Part shown: positions 1 through 9,613 of the stretch, one piece after another
How positions within the stretch are numbered: the first letter of the stretch is position 1
Layout: every line of letters begins with the position of its first letter
Assembly (NCBI RefSeq): GCF_000520995.1
Contig: NZ_JACA01000005.1
Coordinates: forward strand, 310,001-374,000
DNA: 64,000 nucleotides
Direction of reading: 5' to 3'
DNA from: Aquimarina macrocephali JAMB N27
GTDB taxonomy: Bacteria > Bacteroidota > Bacteroidia > Flavobacteriales > Flavobacteriaceae
The notes under the pieces: model-generated
Told to the model about the DNA's origin: nothing
Seen by the model: only the letters and a program-made list of their open reading frames with translations
Database searches by the model: none
Position numbers and translations under genes: made by a program

Positions 1-166
1 ATGTAATAAAATACTAAGAATATGACTTTTTAATATTAAGTTATAGAAGAGGCACAGACTACTTCTGATCAATTAAGTAGCTATAGTGTATACGAAATTA
101 GTTTTATAGGATTTAACTGGTGAATTATTTATTTTAGCGTACTCACCAAAAAATACCCCTTGTGTT
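1..166. other. Window edge, no gene recognised
   Basis: AT-rich sequence at the start of the window with stop codons in all frames and no recognisable coding region. It precedes a TTG-initiated histidine kinase gene and presumably holds its promoter. I see no clean TAnnTTTG element, so the promoter is not placed. Confidence 0.4.
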
Positions 167-2905
167 TTGAAAAATATTTTAAAATCAAAATTCTTCGTTA
201 AAATCTTTCTTATACTTGTTTTATCGTTTCCAGTGGTTCAGGCACAAAACCTTGATGTTATTGATAGTCTTACTACTAGATTAGCTAATTCTAATGAGAG
301 AGAACGTATTTCTATATTATTAGCATTGGCCAAATGTCACCAGAACAGCGAGCAAAAAGAAGCCATTAGGTATGCAAACAAATCCATACTGTTAAGTGAA
401 AAATATAATGATCAGTTAAATATGGGAAGAGCTCATATTCTAATTGGAGATGCATATACTGTCTCGGGTAAATTTGACGAAGCTGAAAAACATCTTGAAC
501 AAGCAAAAGATGTATTTTCTATGGTTAAAAGTGAAAAAGATGAAGTTGATTTATATGGATACTTGGGAGAGTTATATATTAAAACAAATAATTACGACAA
601 AGCTGAGGAATATTATCTTAAGAGATTAAAAATTAGCAAAAAAATAGGTGATAAAAAAAAGATTGCATGGAGTATTAATAATCTTGTGAGTATTTATCTT
701 GAAAGAGGGAAAATGGAGGAAGCTGAAAGCTCTGCACTGGAAGCATTAAAATTAGCTAAATCATTAAAAGATAAAAATTTACAGATTAATCTACATGTAA
801 AGATTGCCGATATTATCGCTTATCAACATGGAGATTTAGATAAGATAAGTGAGCATTATCAAAGAGCTCTTCAGTTAGCGGTAGAAAAGAAGAATCCAAG
901 AGCAAGTAGTGCAATAAATATCAATTGGGCGGTAACTCTTAGCAACTATGAGAAATTTAAGGAAGCAGAGAAGTATTTTATGGATGCTTTAAAAACATGC
1001 GAACAGTATGGATATCATAATAGGATAATACTTGTATACTCTGGTCTAGGAGAAAATTCCCTTGGTAAAGGAGGCTATGAGAAAGCTATGAATTATTTTG
1101 TTAAAGCTTTAAGAGTAGTAAATAAAACAAATAATAAAAAGGGGAAAGCTAGTATATATAGAAAAATTGGGGCTATACATATAGAACAAGGGAGCTATGA
1201 AAAAAGCATTGAGTATTTATATAAAAGTTTAGGTTTTTATGAAACGTTAAATGATAAAAGTTCACTATCTGTACTGTATAACTATATTGGAGAAGCTTTT
1301 TACCGATTAAATAATTTTAGCAAAGCAGAAGAAAATTATCAAAACGGGGTGGTGTTATGCGAAGAATTGGGGGATCAGAAAGGTATTGCGGTTTCTTATT
1401 TGAACTTGGGAGCTTTAAAAGTGAAACAAAAACTATTTGAAGAAGCTATGTTGTATATAGAAAAAGCACATGATAAGGTGAAAAAAATGGGTAACTCTAG
1501 AGAACTGATACTTTACTATAATACTATGGCAGAATGTAAGTATAATCAGGGTGAAATTGAAGAGGCCCTCGATTTAATGCTTCAGGTTTTGAATATGGAA
1601 GATAAATTGAAAGAATTTAAAAAACCAGAAATAGAATCATACACAAGGTTAGGTACAATTTATTACGAACTTCAGAAATACGAAAAGGCAGAGATGTTTT
1701 TTAAGAAAAGCTTAAAAACATCTATAGTAATGAAATCTAAAATGGAAGTCAAGAATAATTATTTTTGGTTATCCAAATGTTATGAAAAATTAAATAAATA
1801 TGAAAAAGGCTTAGAGTACTATAAAAAATACTCTATTGTAAAAGATAGTATTTTTAATCTTAATAAGATTAAGCAAATTGCAGATATACAGATAAAGTAT
1901 GATACCGATAAAAAGGAAAAAGAGATATTATTTTTGCAAAAAGAAAAGGAGTATCAAACCATTTTATTTAATAGTCAAAAGAATGAGTTATATCGAGTAA
2001 ATCTGGAAAAAGATTTAGAAAGAGAGCGAAAAGAACGTGATATAATTCAATTAAAAGCGGCTCGAAAACATAGCGAGATCGAACAGTTAAATATGCAAAA
2101 TAATCTGCAGATTGCAGAAAAAGAAATCAAAAATAACCAGCTAAGTATACAGAAATCCCGTTTAGCGAGAGAATTGCTGATCAGAAATATTATAATAGGT
2201 GGTGGAGTCCTAGCTCTTATAGTTTCATTTTTTGCATTAATGTATTATCGACAACGATTAAAAACACAAAAAATTATTGCAAGAAAAGAGATAGAAACAA
2301 TAAACGCTAATATCAATGGTCAAGAAAAAGAAAGAGAACGAATAGCAAAAGAATTACATGATGGTATCGGGGGGAATCTTGCTGCAATAAAGCTTGATTT
2401 GTCTAAGTTGTCAAATAACTCTAATCGTGAGCTTCAAAAAGTAATTAAAAATGTTGATGGAACATATAATGAGGTTCGTACGCTTTCTCATGATTTAATA
2501 CCTCCAAAAATCCTAAAAAGTTCATTTGAGAAATTAATAAAAGAGTATTTGAGTAATCTATCCAAAACCTGCTCATTCATTATAAATAATGATTTTTATC
2601 CATCATCAAGGTTTAATCAACTAACAGATAAGATAAAAATTGAGCTATATAGAATTACCCAGGAATTAATGAATAACATTATTAAACATTCCCATGCAGA
2701 TCAGGTAAATTTACAGTTTACTATACTAGACAAACGAATTAAGTTTATTATCGAAGATAATGGAGTAGGGTTTGATACAGAAAACATTTCAAAAGGAATA
2801 GGGTTGAATAATATATTGTCCCGTACTAAGGCGCTAAGTGGTAACATGCATATAGATACTATGATTGATAGAGGTACCATTATTGAAATCGATATCCCTG
2901 CTTAA
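167..2905 (+). CDS. TPR-repeat sensor histidine kinase (HisKA_3 type)
   Basis: Predicted membrane sensor kinase of 912 residues. A signal peptide (about 1-26, ending VVQAQ) is followed by many tetratricopeptide repeats to about residue 590, a coiled coil, and one membrane segment near 697-718. The cytoplasmic part has a HisKA_3 dimerisation domain with the motif ELHDGIGG (phospho-acceptor His731). The HATPase_c domain shows an N box (NNIIKHS, about 836) and a G box (DNGVGFD, about 864). The start is TTG at 167; it is chosen because it gives a complete signal peptide. This is the NarL/DegS-type kinase class, which normally pairs with a LuxR-type response regulator, but none is adjacent. The TPR array probably senses a protein or peptide ligand in the periplasm (inference). 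A paralogue lies at 11491. Confidence 0.9.
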   Translation: MKNILKSKFFVKIFLILVLSFPVVQAQNLDVIDSLTTRLANSNERERISILLALAKCHQNSEQKEAIRYANKSILLSEKYNDQLNMGRAHILIGDAYTVSGKFDEAEKHLEQAKDVFSMVKSEKDEVDLYGYLGELYIKTNNYDKAEEYYLKRLKISKKIGDKKKIAWSINNLVSIYLERGKMEEAESSALEALKLAKSLKDKNLQINLHVKIADIIAYQHGDLDKISEHYQRALQLAVEKKNPRASSAININWAVTLSNYEKFKEAEKYFMDALKTCEQYGYHNRIILVYSGLGENSLGKGGYEKAMNYFVKALRVVNKTNNKKGKASIYRKIGAIHIEQGSYEKSIEYLYKSLGFYETLNDKSSLSVLYNYIGEAFYRLNNFSKAEENYQNGVVLCEELGDQKGIAVSYLNLGALKVKQKLFEEAMLYIEKAHDKVKKMGNSRELILYYNTMAECKYNQGEIEEALDLMLQVLNMEDKLKEFKKPEIESYTRLGTIYYELQKYEKAEMFFKKSLKTSIVMKSKMEVKNNYFWLSKCYEKLNKYEKGLEYYKKYSIVKDSIFNLNKIKQIADIQIKYDTDKKEKEILFLQKEKEYQTILFNSQKNELYRVNLEKDLERERKERDIIQLKAARKHSEIEQLNMQNNLQIAEKEIKNNQLSIQKSRLARELLIRNIIIGGGVLALIVSFFALMYYRQRLKTQKIIARKEIETINANINGQEKERERIAKELHDGIGGNLAAIKLDLSKLSNNSNRELQKVIKNVDGTYNEVRTLSHDLIPPKILKSSFEKLIKEYLSNLSKTCSFIINNDFYPSSRFNQLTDKIKIELYRITQELMNNIIKHSHADQVNLQFTILDKRIKFIIEDNGVGFDTENISKGIGLNNILSRTKALSGNMHIDTMIDRGTIIEIDIPA

Positions 2906-2980
2906 AGAAAAAGAATGTGATAATGAAACCTATATCGCAGCACTAGTTAATCATGAAATAAACACACTGTATCTCTTACA

Positions 2981-4051
2981 TTATGAAGAAGCATAATACT
3001 CAAAGGATTTAAGAATCAACTCATCAGATACGACACAGTTATATTTTGCTTCACCAATAGTATTTAATAGAACAAAATAAATATTTCCTTTTTCATTCTT
3101 TTTATCATGAATAAGAAGTTCCATAATACTTTTATAATCTCCTGCGTCAATATCTATTTTTGGAAACGTAGCCAAAATTACTGCTCCAATATATTGCAAA
3201 TCTTCCCTTGCTAAGGATAGTAGTTCTGTAGATATATAAGCTTCCATGATCATTCCTATAGCAATTGCCTCACCATGTAGTAGTGTAGGTTTTTCTGGAT
3301 GAGTTAGATAGAAAGATTCGATAGCATGACCTAGTGTATGACCAAAGTTAAGATACTTACGAACATTTTGCTCAGTAGGGTCTTCAGAAACAATCTTGTT
3401 TTTAATCACCACAGAGTCATAGATCATTTGATCCAGATCTTCAAAATTAAGTTGAGAAAGATCGCTTATTTTTTTCCAATAACTTCGATCTTGAATAAGG
3501 CCGTGTTTTAGCATTTCTGCAAACCCGCTACACATTTGATTTACTGGTAGGGTTCCCAGGTATTCTGTATCAACAAGAACCATTTCGGATTCACTAATTA
3601 CACCTACCATATTTTTTAAGTTACCCAGATCAACACCGGTTTTTCCTCCTACAGAAGCATCTACCATTGCCAGTAGTGAAGTTGGGATATTGATATAGCT
3701 AATTCCTCTTTTGTAGGTACAAGCTATAAAACCACCTAGATCTGTAATAACACCACCACCCAGATTGATCATTAAACTTTTTCGATCCATACCTAATTCA
3801 GAAAGAGCATTCCAGATACCACTGCACGTTTCAATATTCTTATGAATTTCACCATTCTCTATTTCAATAACCTCGATATCATATTCTTTTTCAATCTTAC
3901 TCATCAATAAAGACAAACAATGTTCATGGGTGTTATCATCCACCAGAATACATATTTTTGAATGGTTTGCTGTTGAGAGGTAAGTGTTTAATGCAGTATA
4001 GCATTCCTGACCAAAATAAACGACTGAATCTTTTGAAACTATGGGCTTCAT
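2981..4051 (-). CDS. aroB: 3-dehydroquinate synthase
   Basis: Second step of the shikimate pathway: converts DAHP to 3-dehydroquinate, using NAD and a divalent metal, in the cytoplasm. The 356-residue length is normal. The NAD-binding segment GGGVITDLGGF is followed by the conserved stretch with SLLAMVDASVGGKTG. The metal-ligand region includes FGHTLGHAIES and LLHGEAIAIGM. The gene starts with ATG and is divergent from the proline dehydrogenase gene, with about 150 bp between them. It converges on the upstream histidine kinase. It stands alone rather than in an aro operon. Confidence 0.96.
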   Translation of the reverse strand: MKPIVSKDSVVYFGQECYTALNTYLSTANHSKICILVDDNTHEHCLSLLMSKIEKEYDIEVIEIENGEIHKNIETCSGIWNALSELGMDRKSLMINLGGGVITDLGGFIACTYKRGISYINIPTSLLAMVDASVGGKTGVDLGNLKNMVGVISESEMVLVDTEYLGTLPVNQMCSGFAEMLKHGLIQDRSYWKKISDLSQLNFEDLDQMIYDSVVIKNKIVSEDPTEQNVRKYLNFGHTLGHAIESFYLTHPEKPTLLHGEAIAIGMIMEAYISTELLSLAREDLQYIGAVILATFPKIDIDAGDYKSIMELLIHDKKNEKGNIYFVLLNTIGEAKYNCVVSDELILKSFEYYASS

Positions 4052-4201
4052 ATAGTATTAAATTATGAGGAGCGAAATTAAGCAGAATTTATAATAAAAT
4101 AAACTCGCAAGTTCTATATTTGCAGATATCTTAAAATAAATGCAATGTATGCATAGAAATTAATCATATTTCTACGTGCATATTTTTAAAATTAACTTTT
4201 G

Positions 4202-5374
4202 ATGAACCAAAACAATTTGTTTGATAATACTGAGACTGCATTTACCTTAAAAAGCGACTCAGAGCTAGAAAGAGCGTACTTTCTGTTTAAAATGATTTCT
4301 AATGAACCCTTGGTTAGAATAGGAACTGCGGTTACAAATTTTGCCATAAAAGCACATTTGCCAGTTCAAGGGTTGATAAGAGCAACTGTTTTTGATCATT
4401 TCTGTGGAGGAGTTAGTGAAGAAGATTGTTTATCGGTAGTAGATAACATGTATGGCAAAAAGGTGTGTTCTGTATTAGATTATTCGGTAGAAGGAAAAGA
4501 AGAGGAGGCACAATTTGATGCCGTATTAGAGAAAACGATAAAACTTTTGGAGTTTGCAGATCAAAAAGATGCAATGCCTTTTGGGGTATTTAAACCTACA
4601 GGATTTGGTCGTTTTTTAATTTGGCAAAAGAAAACCGAAGGCACTCCTTTAAATGCAGAAGAAGAAAAAGAGTGGGAGCGTATCGAAGAACGTTTTGATA
4701 TGGTATGCAAAAAAGCCCATGATTGCGATGTAGCTTTACTAATCGATGGAGAAGAAAGCTGGATGCAGGGAGCTGCAGATGAATTGGTGGCTAAAATGAT
4801 GAGAAAGTATAATAAAGAAAAAGCTATAGTATATAATACATTGCAACTTTATAGACATGATCGCCTGGAGTATTTACAAAAACTACATGAAGAAGCAAGG
4901 GTATATGATTTTAAGATTGGTATAAAGATTGTACGTGGCGCGTATATGGAAAAAGAAAACGAACGTGCTAATGAAAAAGGATATCCTACACCTATTTGTA
5001 AAGATAAAGAACATACAGATCAGAACTTTGATACTACAATGAAATATATTCTTAAAAACATAGAAGATATCTCTGTTTTTATAGGAACGCATAATGAAGA
5101 TAGTAGTTACTTGGCAATGAAATTAATGACAGAACTTAATATTGCCAAAGATGACTTTAGAGTTTGGTTTGGACAATTATATGGTATGAGTGATCATATT
5201 AGTTTTAATCAGGCAGAAGAAGGGTATAATGTGGCAAAATACCTGCCTTTTGGCCCTGTACGTGATGTAATGCCATACCTAATTCGAAGAGCAGAGGAAA
5301 ATACTTCGGTTGCTGGACAAACCAGTAGAGAATTAAATTTACTTTCTCAAGAGAAGAAAAGAAGAAGACTATAG
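4202..5374 (+). CDS. Proline dehydrogenase
   Basis: FAD-dependent oxidation of L-proline to 1-pyrroline-5-carboxylate, the first step of proline use as carbon and nitrogen source. At 390 residues this is the single-domain PRODH form, without the P5C dehydrogenase domain of PutA. The barrel motifs are clear: KIVRGAYMEKE, the segment WFGQLYGMSDH, and near the C-terminus YLPFGPVRDVMPYLIRRAEE, the substrate and FAD-binding signature. An ATG at 4202 directly follows a TTG at 4199; the ATG is preferred. No P5C dehydrogenase gene is nearby, so that partner must lie elsewhere. Confidence 0.95.
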   Translation: MNQNNLFDNTETAFTLKSDSELERAYFLFKMISNEPLVRIGTAVTNFAIKAHLPVQGLIRATVFDHFCGGVSEEDCLSVVDNMYGKKVCSVLDYSVEGKEEEAQFDAVLEKTIKLLEFADQKDAMPFGVFKPTGFGRFLIWQKKTEGTPLNAEEEKEWERIEERFDMVCKKAHDCDVALLIDGEESWMQGAADELVAKMMRKYNKEKAIVYNTLQLYRHDRLEYLQKLHEEARVYDFKIGIKIVRGAYMEKENERANEKGYPTPICKDKEHTDQNFDTTMKYILKNIEDISVFIGTHNEDSSYLAMKLMTELNIAKDDFRVWFGQLYGMSDHISFNQAEEGYNVAKYLPFGPVRDVMPYLIRRAEENTSVAGQTSRELNLLSQEKKRRRL

Positions 5375-5497
5375 GTATACCTTAGAAATTTTGAAAACGA
5401 AATTTCAGAATTTCTCGTATTTACAGATTTTAAAAGATGTATATGGGATAAAATGAGGTATATAGTACTGTTTTTATAAGTTAAAAAGAATATAAAA

Positions 5498-5875
5498 ATG
5501 AATCTAAACCAAGTTACCATCCCATCCCTTGATGTTGAAACATCTATTTCTTTTTATAAGAAACTAGGTTTACATCTTATTGTTGAATCATTACCGCAGT
5601 ATGCGCGTTTTGAATGTGTAGATGGTGATGCTACTTTTTCTATCCACCTGGTTGATGCATTGCCCGGAAATAATGGTGTACATATATATTTTGAAACTGA
5701 AAAATTAGATAAAGAAGTAGAGCGTCTTACTAGTGAAGGACTGCAATTCGACTTACTGCCAACAGATCAACGATGGTTATGGCGAGAAGCAAGACTTAAA
5801 GATCCTGATGGTAACCTAATCATTTTGTATTTTGCTGGAAATAATAGAAAAAATCCACCCTGGAGAATAAACTAA
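5498..5875 (+). CDS. VOC-family (glyoxalase/bleomycin-resistance fold) protein
   Basis: A 125-residue single VOC module. The N-terminus (VTIPSLDVETSISFYKKLGL) and the end (RLKDPDGNLIILYFAGNN) are typical of glyoxalase/dioxygenase-fold proteins, with the metal-ligand type acidic residues expected in the last strand. The substrate cannot be told from sequence. The next gene begins about 20 bp after the stop, so the two are probably cotranscribed. Confidence 0.85.
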   Translation: MNLNQVTIPSLDVETSISFYKKLGLHLIVESLPQYARFECVDGDATFSIHLVDALPGNNGVHIYFETEKLDKEVERLTSEGLQFDLLPTDQRWLWREARLKDPDGNLIILYFAGNNRKNPPWRIN

Positions 5876-5894
5876 CGTATTGACACCTATTTTT

Positions 5895-6464
5895 ATGAGT
5901 AATCCAGTCATCGATCAAACCTTTGAAAATCAGGATTTTTCTAATCAAAAATTACCATCAAGAGAATATGATAATTGCATATTTATAAATTGTAATTTTT
6001 CTAAGACAGATATGTCTGTGGTTACTTTTTTAGAATGTAGATTTGATACCTGTAATTTTAATACTGTAATGATGAAAGAGACTTCTTTTCAGGAAGTTAC
6101 TTTCGAAGCTTGTAAAATGCTGGGATTAGATTTTGGTACATGCAATGATTTTCTATTTGAAGTAAAATTTGATCACTGCAACCTTGATTATATATCTTTT
6201 TATGGTTTTTCTATGAAAAATACTAGGTTTAACGATTGTAGCTTAAAAGAAGCAGATTTTACAGATACCAACCTTACTGGTTCAATATTGTCTAATTGTA
6301 ATTTATTAGGAGCAATTTTTGAAAGAACTATTGCCGATAAAGTTGATTTTAGAACCTCTAAAAACTTTACAATTGATCCAGAAATCAATAAGCTAAAGAA
6401 AGCCAGATTTAGTGCATCAGGACTTATAGGGTTGTTGACAAAATATGATTTGGATATTGAGTAG
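5895..6464 (+). CDS. Pentapeptide-repeat protein
   Basis: About 189 residues dominated by A(D/N)LXX-like pentapeptide repeats (for example NCIFINCNFSKTDMS, FDTCNFNTVMM, DFTDTNLTGSILSNCNLLGA), which fold as a right-handed quadrilateral beta-helix. Some relatives (Qnr, MfpA) mimic DNA and protect gyrase, but most have no known role and nothing here assigns one. The ATG at 5895 is preferred over an in-frame TTG at 5880 that lies 4 bp after the upstream stop. The gene probably shares a transcript with the VOC gene. Confidence 0.85.
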   Translation: MSNPVIDQTFENQDFSNQKLPSREYDNCIFINCNFSKTDMSVVTFLECRFDTCNFNTVMMKETSFQEVTFEACKMLGLDFGTCNDFLFEVKFDHCNLDYISFYGFSMKNTRFNDCSLKEADFTDTNLTGSILSNCNLLGAIFERTIADKVDFRTSKNFTIDPEINKLKKARFSASGLIGLLTKYDLDIE

Positions 6465-6559
6465 TTTTTTTAGGGCTTTAAAGATAAAGAGGTTGAAAAA
6501 TCAACATCTTAAAATTCTTTATGAACGATATCCAAAAGAATATATTGATGATTATCATA

Positions 6560-8065
6560 TCAATTAGAATTGGATGTGATATTAATTGATGTAAAAATTG
6601 TTACCAATCGCTCAATGACTTCGCGAATCTCTTCTTCATTTAATGAAGCAAATCCCATTCTAATTCCATTATGTCTTGAGTTATCATTATCATAGCGACG
6701 CCAATCCGGGTTAAGCTCCATGTCTAGTTTTTCGGCTTCAGCACATATTGTATCCCAATGGTATGCTTTGTTTAGTTTTATCCATATCGCCATTCCGCCT
6801 TTAGGGATTTCAAAATCAAAATAATCATCTAATTTTTCTTTTAATAAAGAGCAAAACAGATCTCTTCGTGTTTTATAAATTTTAAGAACCTTGTTACAAT
6901 GTCTTTGTACATCTCCTGTACTAATCATTTGAGCCAGAGTTTGTTCTAGCAGAGCATCACCTTGCCGATCGATAATCCGTCTTAACCTGGCAGCTTCGTC
7001 AACAAAATCTTTTGGAGCAACTAAATATCCAATCCGAATAGAGGGGGCGATGATCTTGGTGAACCCTCCAATGTAGATTACATTTCCGTGGTCATCATTA
7101 CTGGCTAAGGGTAAAATTGGAGCATTACTATAATGAAAATCATAATCATAATCATCTTCGATAATTGCAAAATTATGATATTGAGCTAATTGCAATAAAT
7201 GCATGCGTCGTTCTGCAGAAAGCGTTACGGTAGTTGGGTGATGGTGGTGAGAAGTAGCATAAACAGCACTAATTTGTTTGGTTTTACAAAGTTTTTCGAT
7301 GGCATTGGTGTCCAATCCTTGGTTATCTACTGGTACTTGCTCTATATGTGCACCTGCCTCTCTAAATGTATTATCAGCAGTCATATAATTGGTATTGCCA
7401 ACAACAATAATCTTATTTTTTGCAGAAAGTAGTAATTGGCCATTTAAATAGATTCCCATCTGGCTTCCACGAGTAATTAAAATATTATCAATAGTAATAT
7501 GCAATCCTCTGGTTTGATTAAGATAAGTAACCAAAGCTTTTCTAAGTTCTAAATTTCCATATGTAGAACCATAGGTAAGTAAATCTTCATGGTAACTTTT
7601 TTTAGTAATGTTTCGATATATTTTTGCAATTTCCTCTATAGGTGCTAATCTATGATCGGGACATCCATCATCAACAACTAGCATTTTTTGATTGATTTTA
7701 TTCTTAGTTTTACGTATTAAATGTGGTCGAGTCAGGAATGGGAAACCGCTTTTCTCTTTTCTGTTGTTTTTTGGAGCTGGTTGAACAAAATTTTTAGGAT
7801 TAACTACAGGTAGAGAACTGGTAACAAAGGTACCTTTTGTTGGAATAGCCTCAACCCATCCTTGTGAGATAAGTTCTTCATATGCCGAAATTACTGTTTT
7901 GCGATGAATGTTAAGATCGTTAGCTAGTTTTCGAGACCCTGGCAATTTTGTAGAAGGCGGTAGCTTTCCAGATTTTATGAATCCAATAATCTGATCACAT
8001 AATTGAAGGTATAGATTGCGATTACTATTTCTGACAAGGATTATGTTATTTTTAAATGGAAACAA
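6560..8065 (-). CDS. MocR/PdxR-family regulator (GntR HTH plus aminotransferase-like domain)
   Basis: 501-residue transcription factor. The N-terminal winged helix (about 12-80, with KLPGSRKLANDLNIHRKTV) is of GntR type. It is followed by a class I aminotransferase-like domain with the PLP lysine K337 in GGFTKIIAPSIRIGYLVAP. Members such as PdxR and GabR sense PLP or amine adducts and bind direct repeats. The start is TTG at 8065; no in-frame ATG fits the HTH start. It is divergent from two flavin split-barrel genes of the PNPOx superfamily, a common pairing for this family, and probably controls them. A near-perfect 13-bp direct repeat lies in the shared control region. Confidence 0.92.
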   Translation of the reverse strand: MFPFKNNIILVRNSNRNLYLQLCDQIIGFIKSGKLPPSTKLPGSRKLANDLNIHRKTVISAYEELISQGWVEAIPTKGTFVTSSLPVVNPKNFVQPAPKNNRKEKSGFPFLTRPHLIRKTKNKINQKMLVVDDGCPDHRLAPIEEIAKIYRNITKKSYHEDLLTYGSTYGNLELRKALVTYLNQTRGLHITIDNILITRGSQMGIYLNGQLLLSAKNKIIVVGNTNYMTADNTFREAGAHIEQVPVDNQGLDTNAIEKLCKTKQISAVYATSHHHHPTTVTLSAERRMHLLQLAQYHNFAIIEDDYDYDFHYSNAPILPLASNDDHGNVIYIGGFTKIIAPSIRIGYLVAPKDFVDEAARLRRIIDRQGDALLEQTLAQMISTGDVQRHCNKVLKIYKTRRDLFCSLLKEKLDDYFDFEIPKGGMAIWIKLNKAYHWDTICAEAEKLDMELNPDWRRYDNDNSRHNGIRMGFASLNEEEIREVIERLVTIFTSINITSNSN

Positions 8066-8100
8066 AACTGGACTACTAATTATTTATAAACTGGATTACT
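8065..8100 (+). promoter_or_regulatory. Candidate MocR operator: two direct repeats
   Basis: AAACTGGACTACT at 8065-8077 and AAACTGGATTACT at 8088-8100 differ at one base and are 23 bp apart, about two helical turns. MocR/GabR/PdxR proteins are known to bind direct repeats. The first copy overlaps the regulator's own start; the second lies where a -33 box for the divergent promoter would be. Confidence 0.6.
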
Positions 8101-8120
8101 TTAACACACCATAAAACTAT

Positions 8121-8128
8121 TATTTTTG
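8121..8128 (+). promoter_or_regulatory. -7 promoter element for the split-barrel/GNAT cluster
   Basis: TATTTTTG matches the Bacteroidetes -7 consensus TAnnTTTG, 20 bp before the ATG at 8149. No TTG lies at the proper -33 distance; the second direct repeat of the candidate MocR operator ends 20 bp upstream, in that place. This suggests an activator-dependent promoter. Confidence 0.55.
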
Positions 8129-8148
8129 AGTAAGAAATAAAACAAATT

Positions 8149-8808
8149 ATGGTAGAATATTCAATTTCAGAACTTAATAAAGTAGTTCGTGGTCCAAAAA
8201 GAGCAAATTACGATGTAAATACTATTAATTCCATATTGGATGATGCATTTTTATGTCATGTTGGGTATGTTTTTAAAAATCAGGCTATTGTGATTCCTAT
8301 GGCATACGCCAGAAAGGATGATAAGCTCTATTTGCATGGATCACTAAAGAACCGCATGATGTTGAGTTTGTTGGATGCGGGAGAAGCTAGTATATCAGTA
8401 ACGCATCTTGATGGATTGGTATTAGCAAGGTCGGCTTTTCATCATTCTGCAAATTATAGATCGGTGAATGTATTTGGTAAAGTGAAAAAAGTAGAAGATC
8501 CACAAGAAAAAATGGACGCTCTGGAATGCATACTTAATCATATGGTTCCTGGTCATTGGGATAATGTGAGGCAACCAAACGAAAAAGAATTTAAAGGAAC
8601 TTTAGTTTTAGAAATTAGTATAGAAACGGCTTCAGCAAAAGTAAGAGCAGAAGGAGTAAATGATGAACCTAGTGATCTTGATTTACCGATATGGGCTGGA
8701 GTAGTTCCTATTAAACAAGTAGCTTTTGATGCGATTTCTGATAATGATCTACCAAAAAATATAGAAGTGCCAAAAGCAGTATTAAATTATGTGAAGAATA
8801 ATAAATAA
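8149..8808 (+). CDS. Pyridoxamine 5'-phosphate oxidase-family (NimA-like) flavin-binding protein
   Basis: 219 residues with the FMN-binding split-barrel fold of the PNPOx superfamily. The segment IVIPMAYARKDDKLYLHGS and the motif RSAFHHSANYRSVNVFGKV match the 'pyridoxamine 5'-phosphate oxidase family / Nim-like' group rather than true PdxH. It may bind FMN, haem or a related cofactor; its substrate is unknown. It is the first gene of a run of six plus-strand genes divergent from the MocR regulator, which makes it the likely main target. The next start is 8 bp after its stop. Confidence 0.87.
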   Translation: MVEYSISELNKVVRGPKRANYDVNTINSILDDAFLCHVGYVFKNQAIVIPMAYARKDDKLYLHGSLKNRMMLSLLDAGEASISVTHLDGLVLARSAFHHSANYRSVNVFGKVKKVEDPQEKMDALECILNHMVPGHWDNVRQPNEKEFKGTLVLEISIETASAKVRAEGVNDEPSDLDLPIWAGVVPIKQVAFDAISDNDLPKNIEVPKAVLNYVKNNK

Positions 8809-8816
8809 TAATAGAA

Positions 8817-9266
8817 ATGCTTACTACCGAAATAAAAGAATATGTTAATAAAAGTGTTTTATGCTGGTTAGCTACATCTTCATTGGATAATATTCCTAAT
8901 GTATCACCCAAAGAAGTTTTTACGTATTATAGTAATACTAATATTATTATTGCCAATATTGCTTCTCCACAAACCGTTAAAAATATTAGAGAAAATAATA
9001 ATGTATGTGTTAGTTTTATAGATGTCTTTGTTCAAAAAGGTTTTCAGTTAAAAGGAGTGGCTAATATTGTGGCAAAGGATGATCCAGATTATACTTCTAT
9101 CCAAACCCCTTTGTTACAGATAACGGGTGGTAAGTTTCCATTCGCAACAATCACAAATATTGTTGTTAAAGAGGTAAAGCGAATACTAGCACCAAAATAT
9201 ATTTTATATCCAGAAACTACTGAAGGGCAACAAATACAAAGTGCGCTAAAGCAATACAAACCATAA
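8817..9266 (+). CDS. PNPOx-family split-barrel protein
   Basis: 149 residues beginning with a typical split-barrel N-terminus (SVLCWLATSSLDNIPNVSPK, then FTYYSNTNIIIANIASPQT). Such short proteins bind flavin and are often annotated as pyridoxamine 5'-phosphate oxidase family without known activity. It follows the NimA-like gene by 8 bp and precedes a DUF1272 gene by 12 bp, so it is almost certainly cotranscribed. It is a second, distinct split-barrel protein, not a duplicate of the first. Confidence 0.85.
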   Translation: MLTTEIKEYVNKSVLCWLATSSLDNIPNVSPKEVFTYYSNTNIIIANIASPQTVKNIRENNNVCVSFIDVFVQKGFQLKGVANIVAKDDPDYTSIQTPLLQITGGKFPFATITNIVVKEVKRILAPKYILYPETTEGQQIQSALKQYKP

Positions 9267-9278
9267 AAAAACAAGGAT

Positions 9279-9584
9279 ATGTTAGAAATAAGACCTAATT
9301 GTGAGCATTGTAATAAAGCTTTACCTAATGATAGTGATGAGGCAATGATTTGTTCTTATGAATGTACCTTTTGTACTAGTTGTGTGGATACTGTTCTGCA
9401 TAATGTATGTCCTAATTGCGGAGGTGGTTTTGAAAAAAGACCAACTCGACCGGTAAATTGCCTAACGGGTAATTGCGTTGAAAAACACCCTGTAGGTACA
9501 AGAGTAGTATACAAACCAATTAATAAAAATGCTTTTAAAGAGATTTTGAAAGAGTTTACTAACATAGAACCGAGAAAAAGATAA
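9279..9584 (+). CDS. DUF1272 zinc-ribbon-like protein
   Basis: 101 residues matching the DUF1272 pattern: MLEIRPNCEHCNKALP, then CSYECTFCTSC and NVCPNCGGGF. The eight or more cysteines form at least two CxxC pairs and probably bind zinc; the family's function is unknown. The tail after residue 65 adds CLTGNCVEKHPVG. It lies tightly inside the MocR-linked cluster. Confidence 0.88.
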   Translation: MLEIRPNCEHCNKALPNDSDEAMICSYECTFCTSCVDTVLHNVCPNCGGGFEKRPTRPVNCLTGNCVEKHPVGTRVVYKPINKNAFKEILKEFTNIEPRKR

Positions 9585-9613
9585 GAACAAATCTAAGTAA
9601 CATACTACAAAAA

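Noticed and set aside
6493..6567. 24-codon TTG-started frame after the pentapeptide gene
   Set aside because: Very short, overlaps the end of the convergent MocR gene, and has no recognisable motif or promoter.
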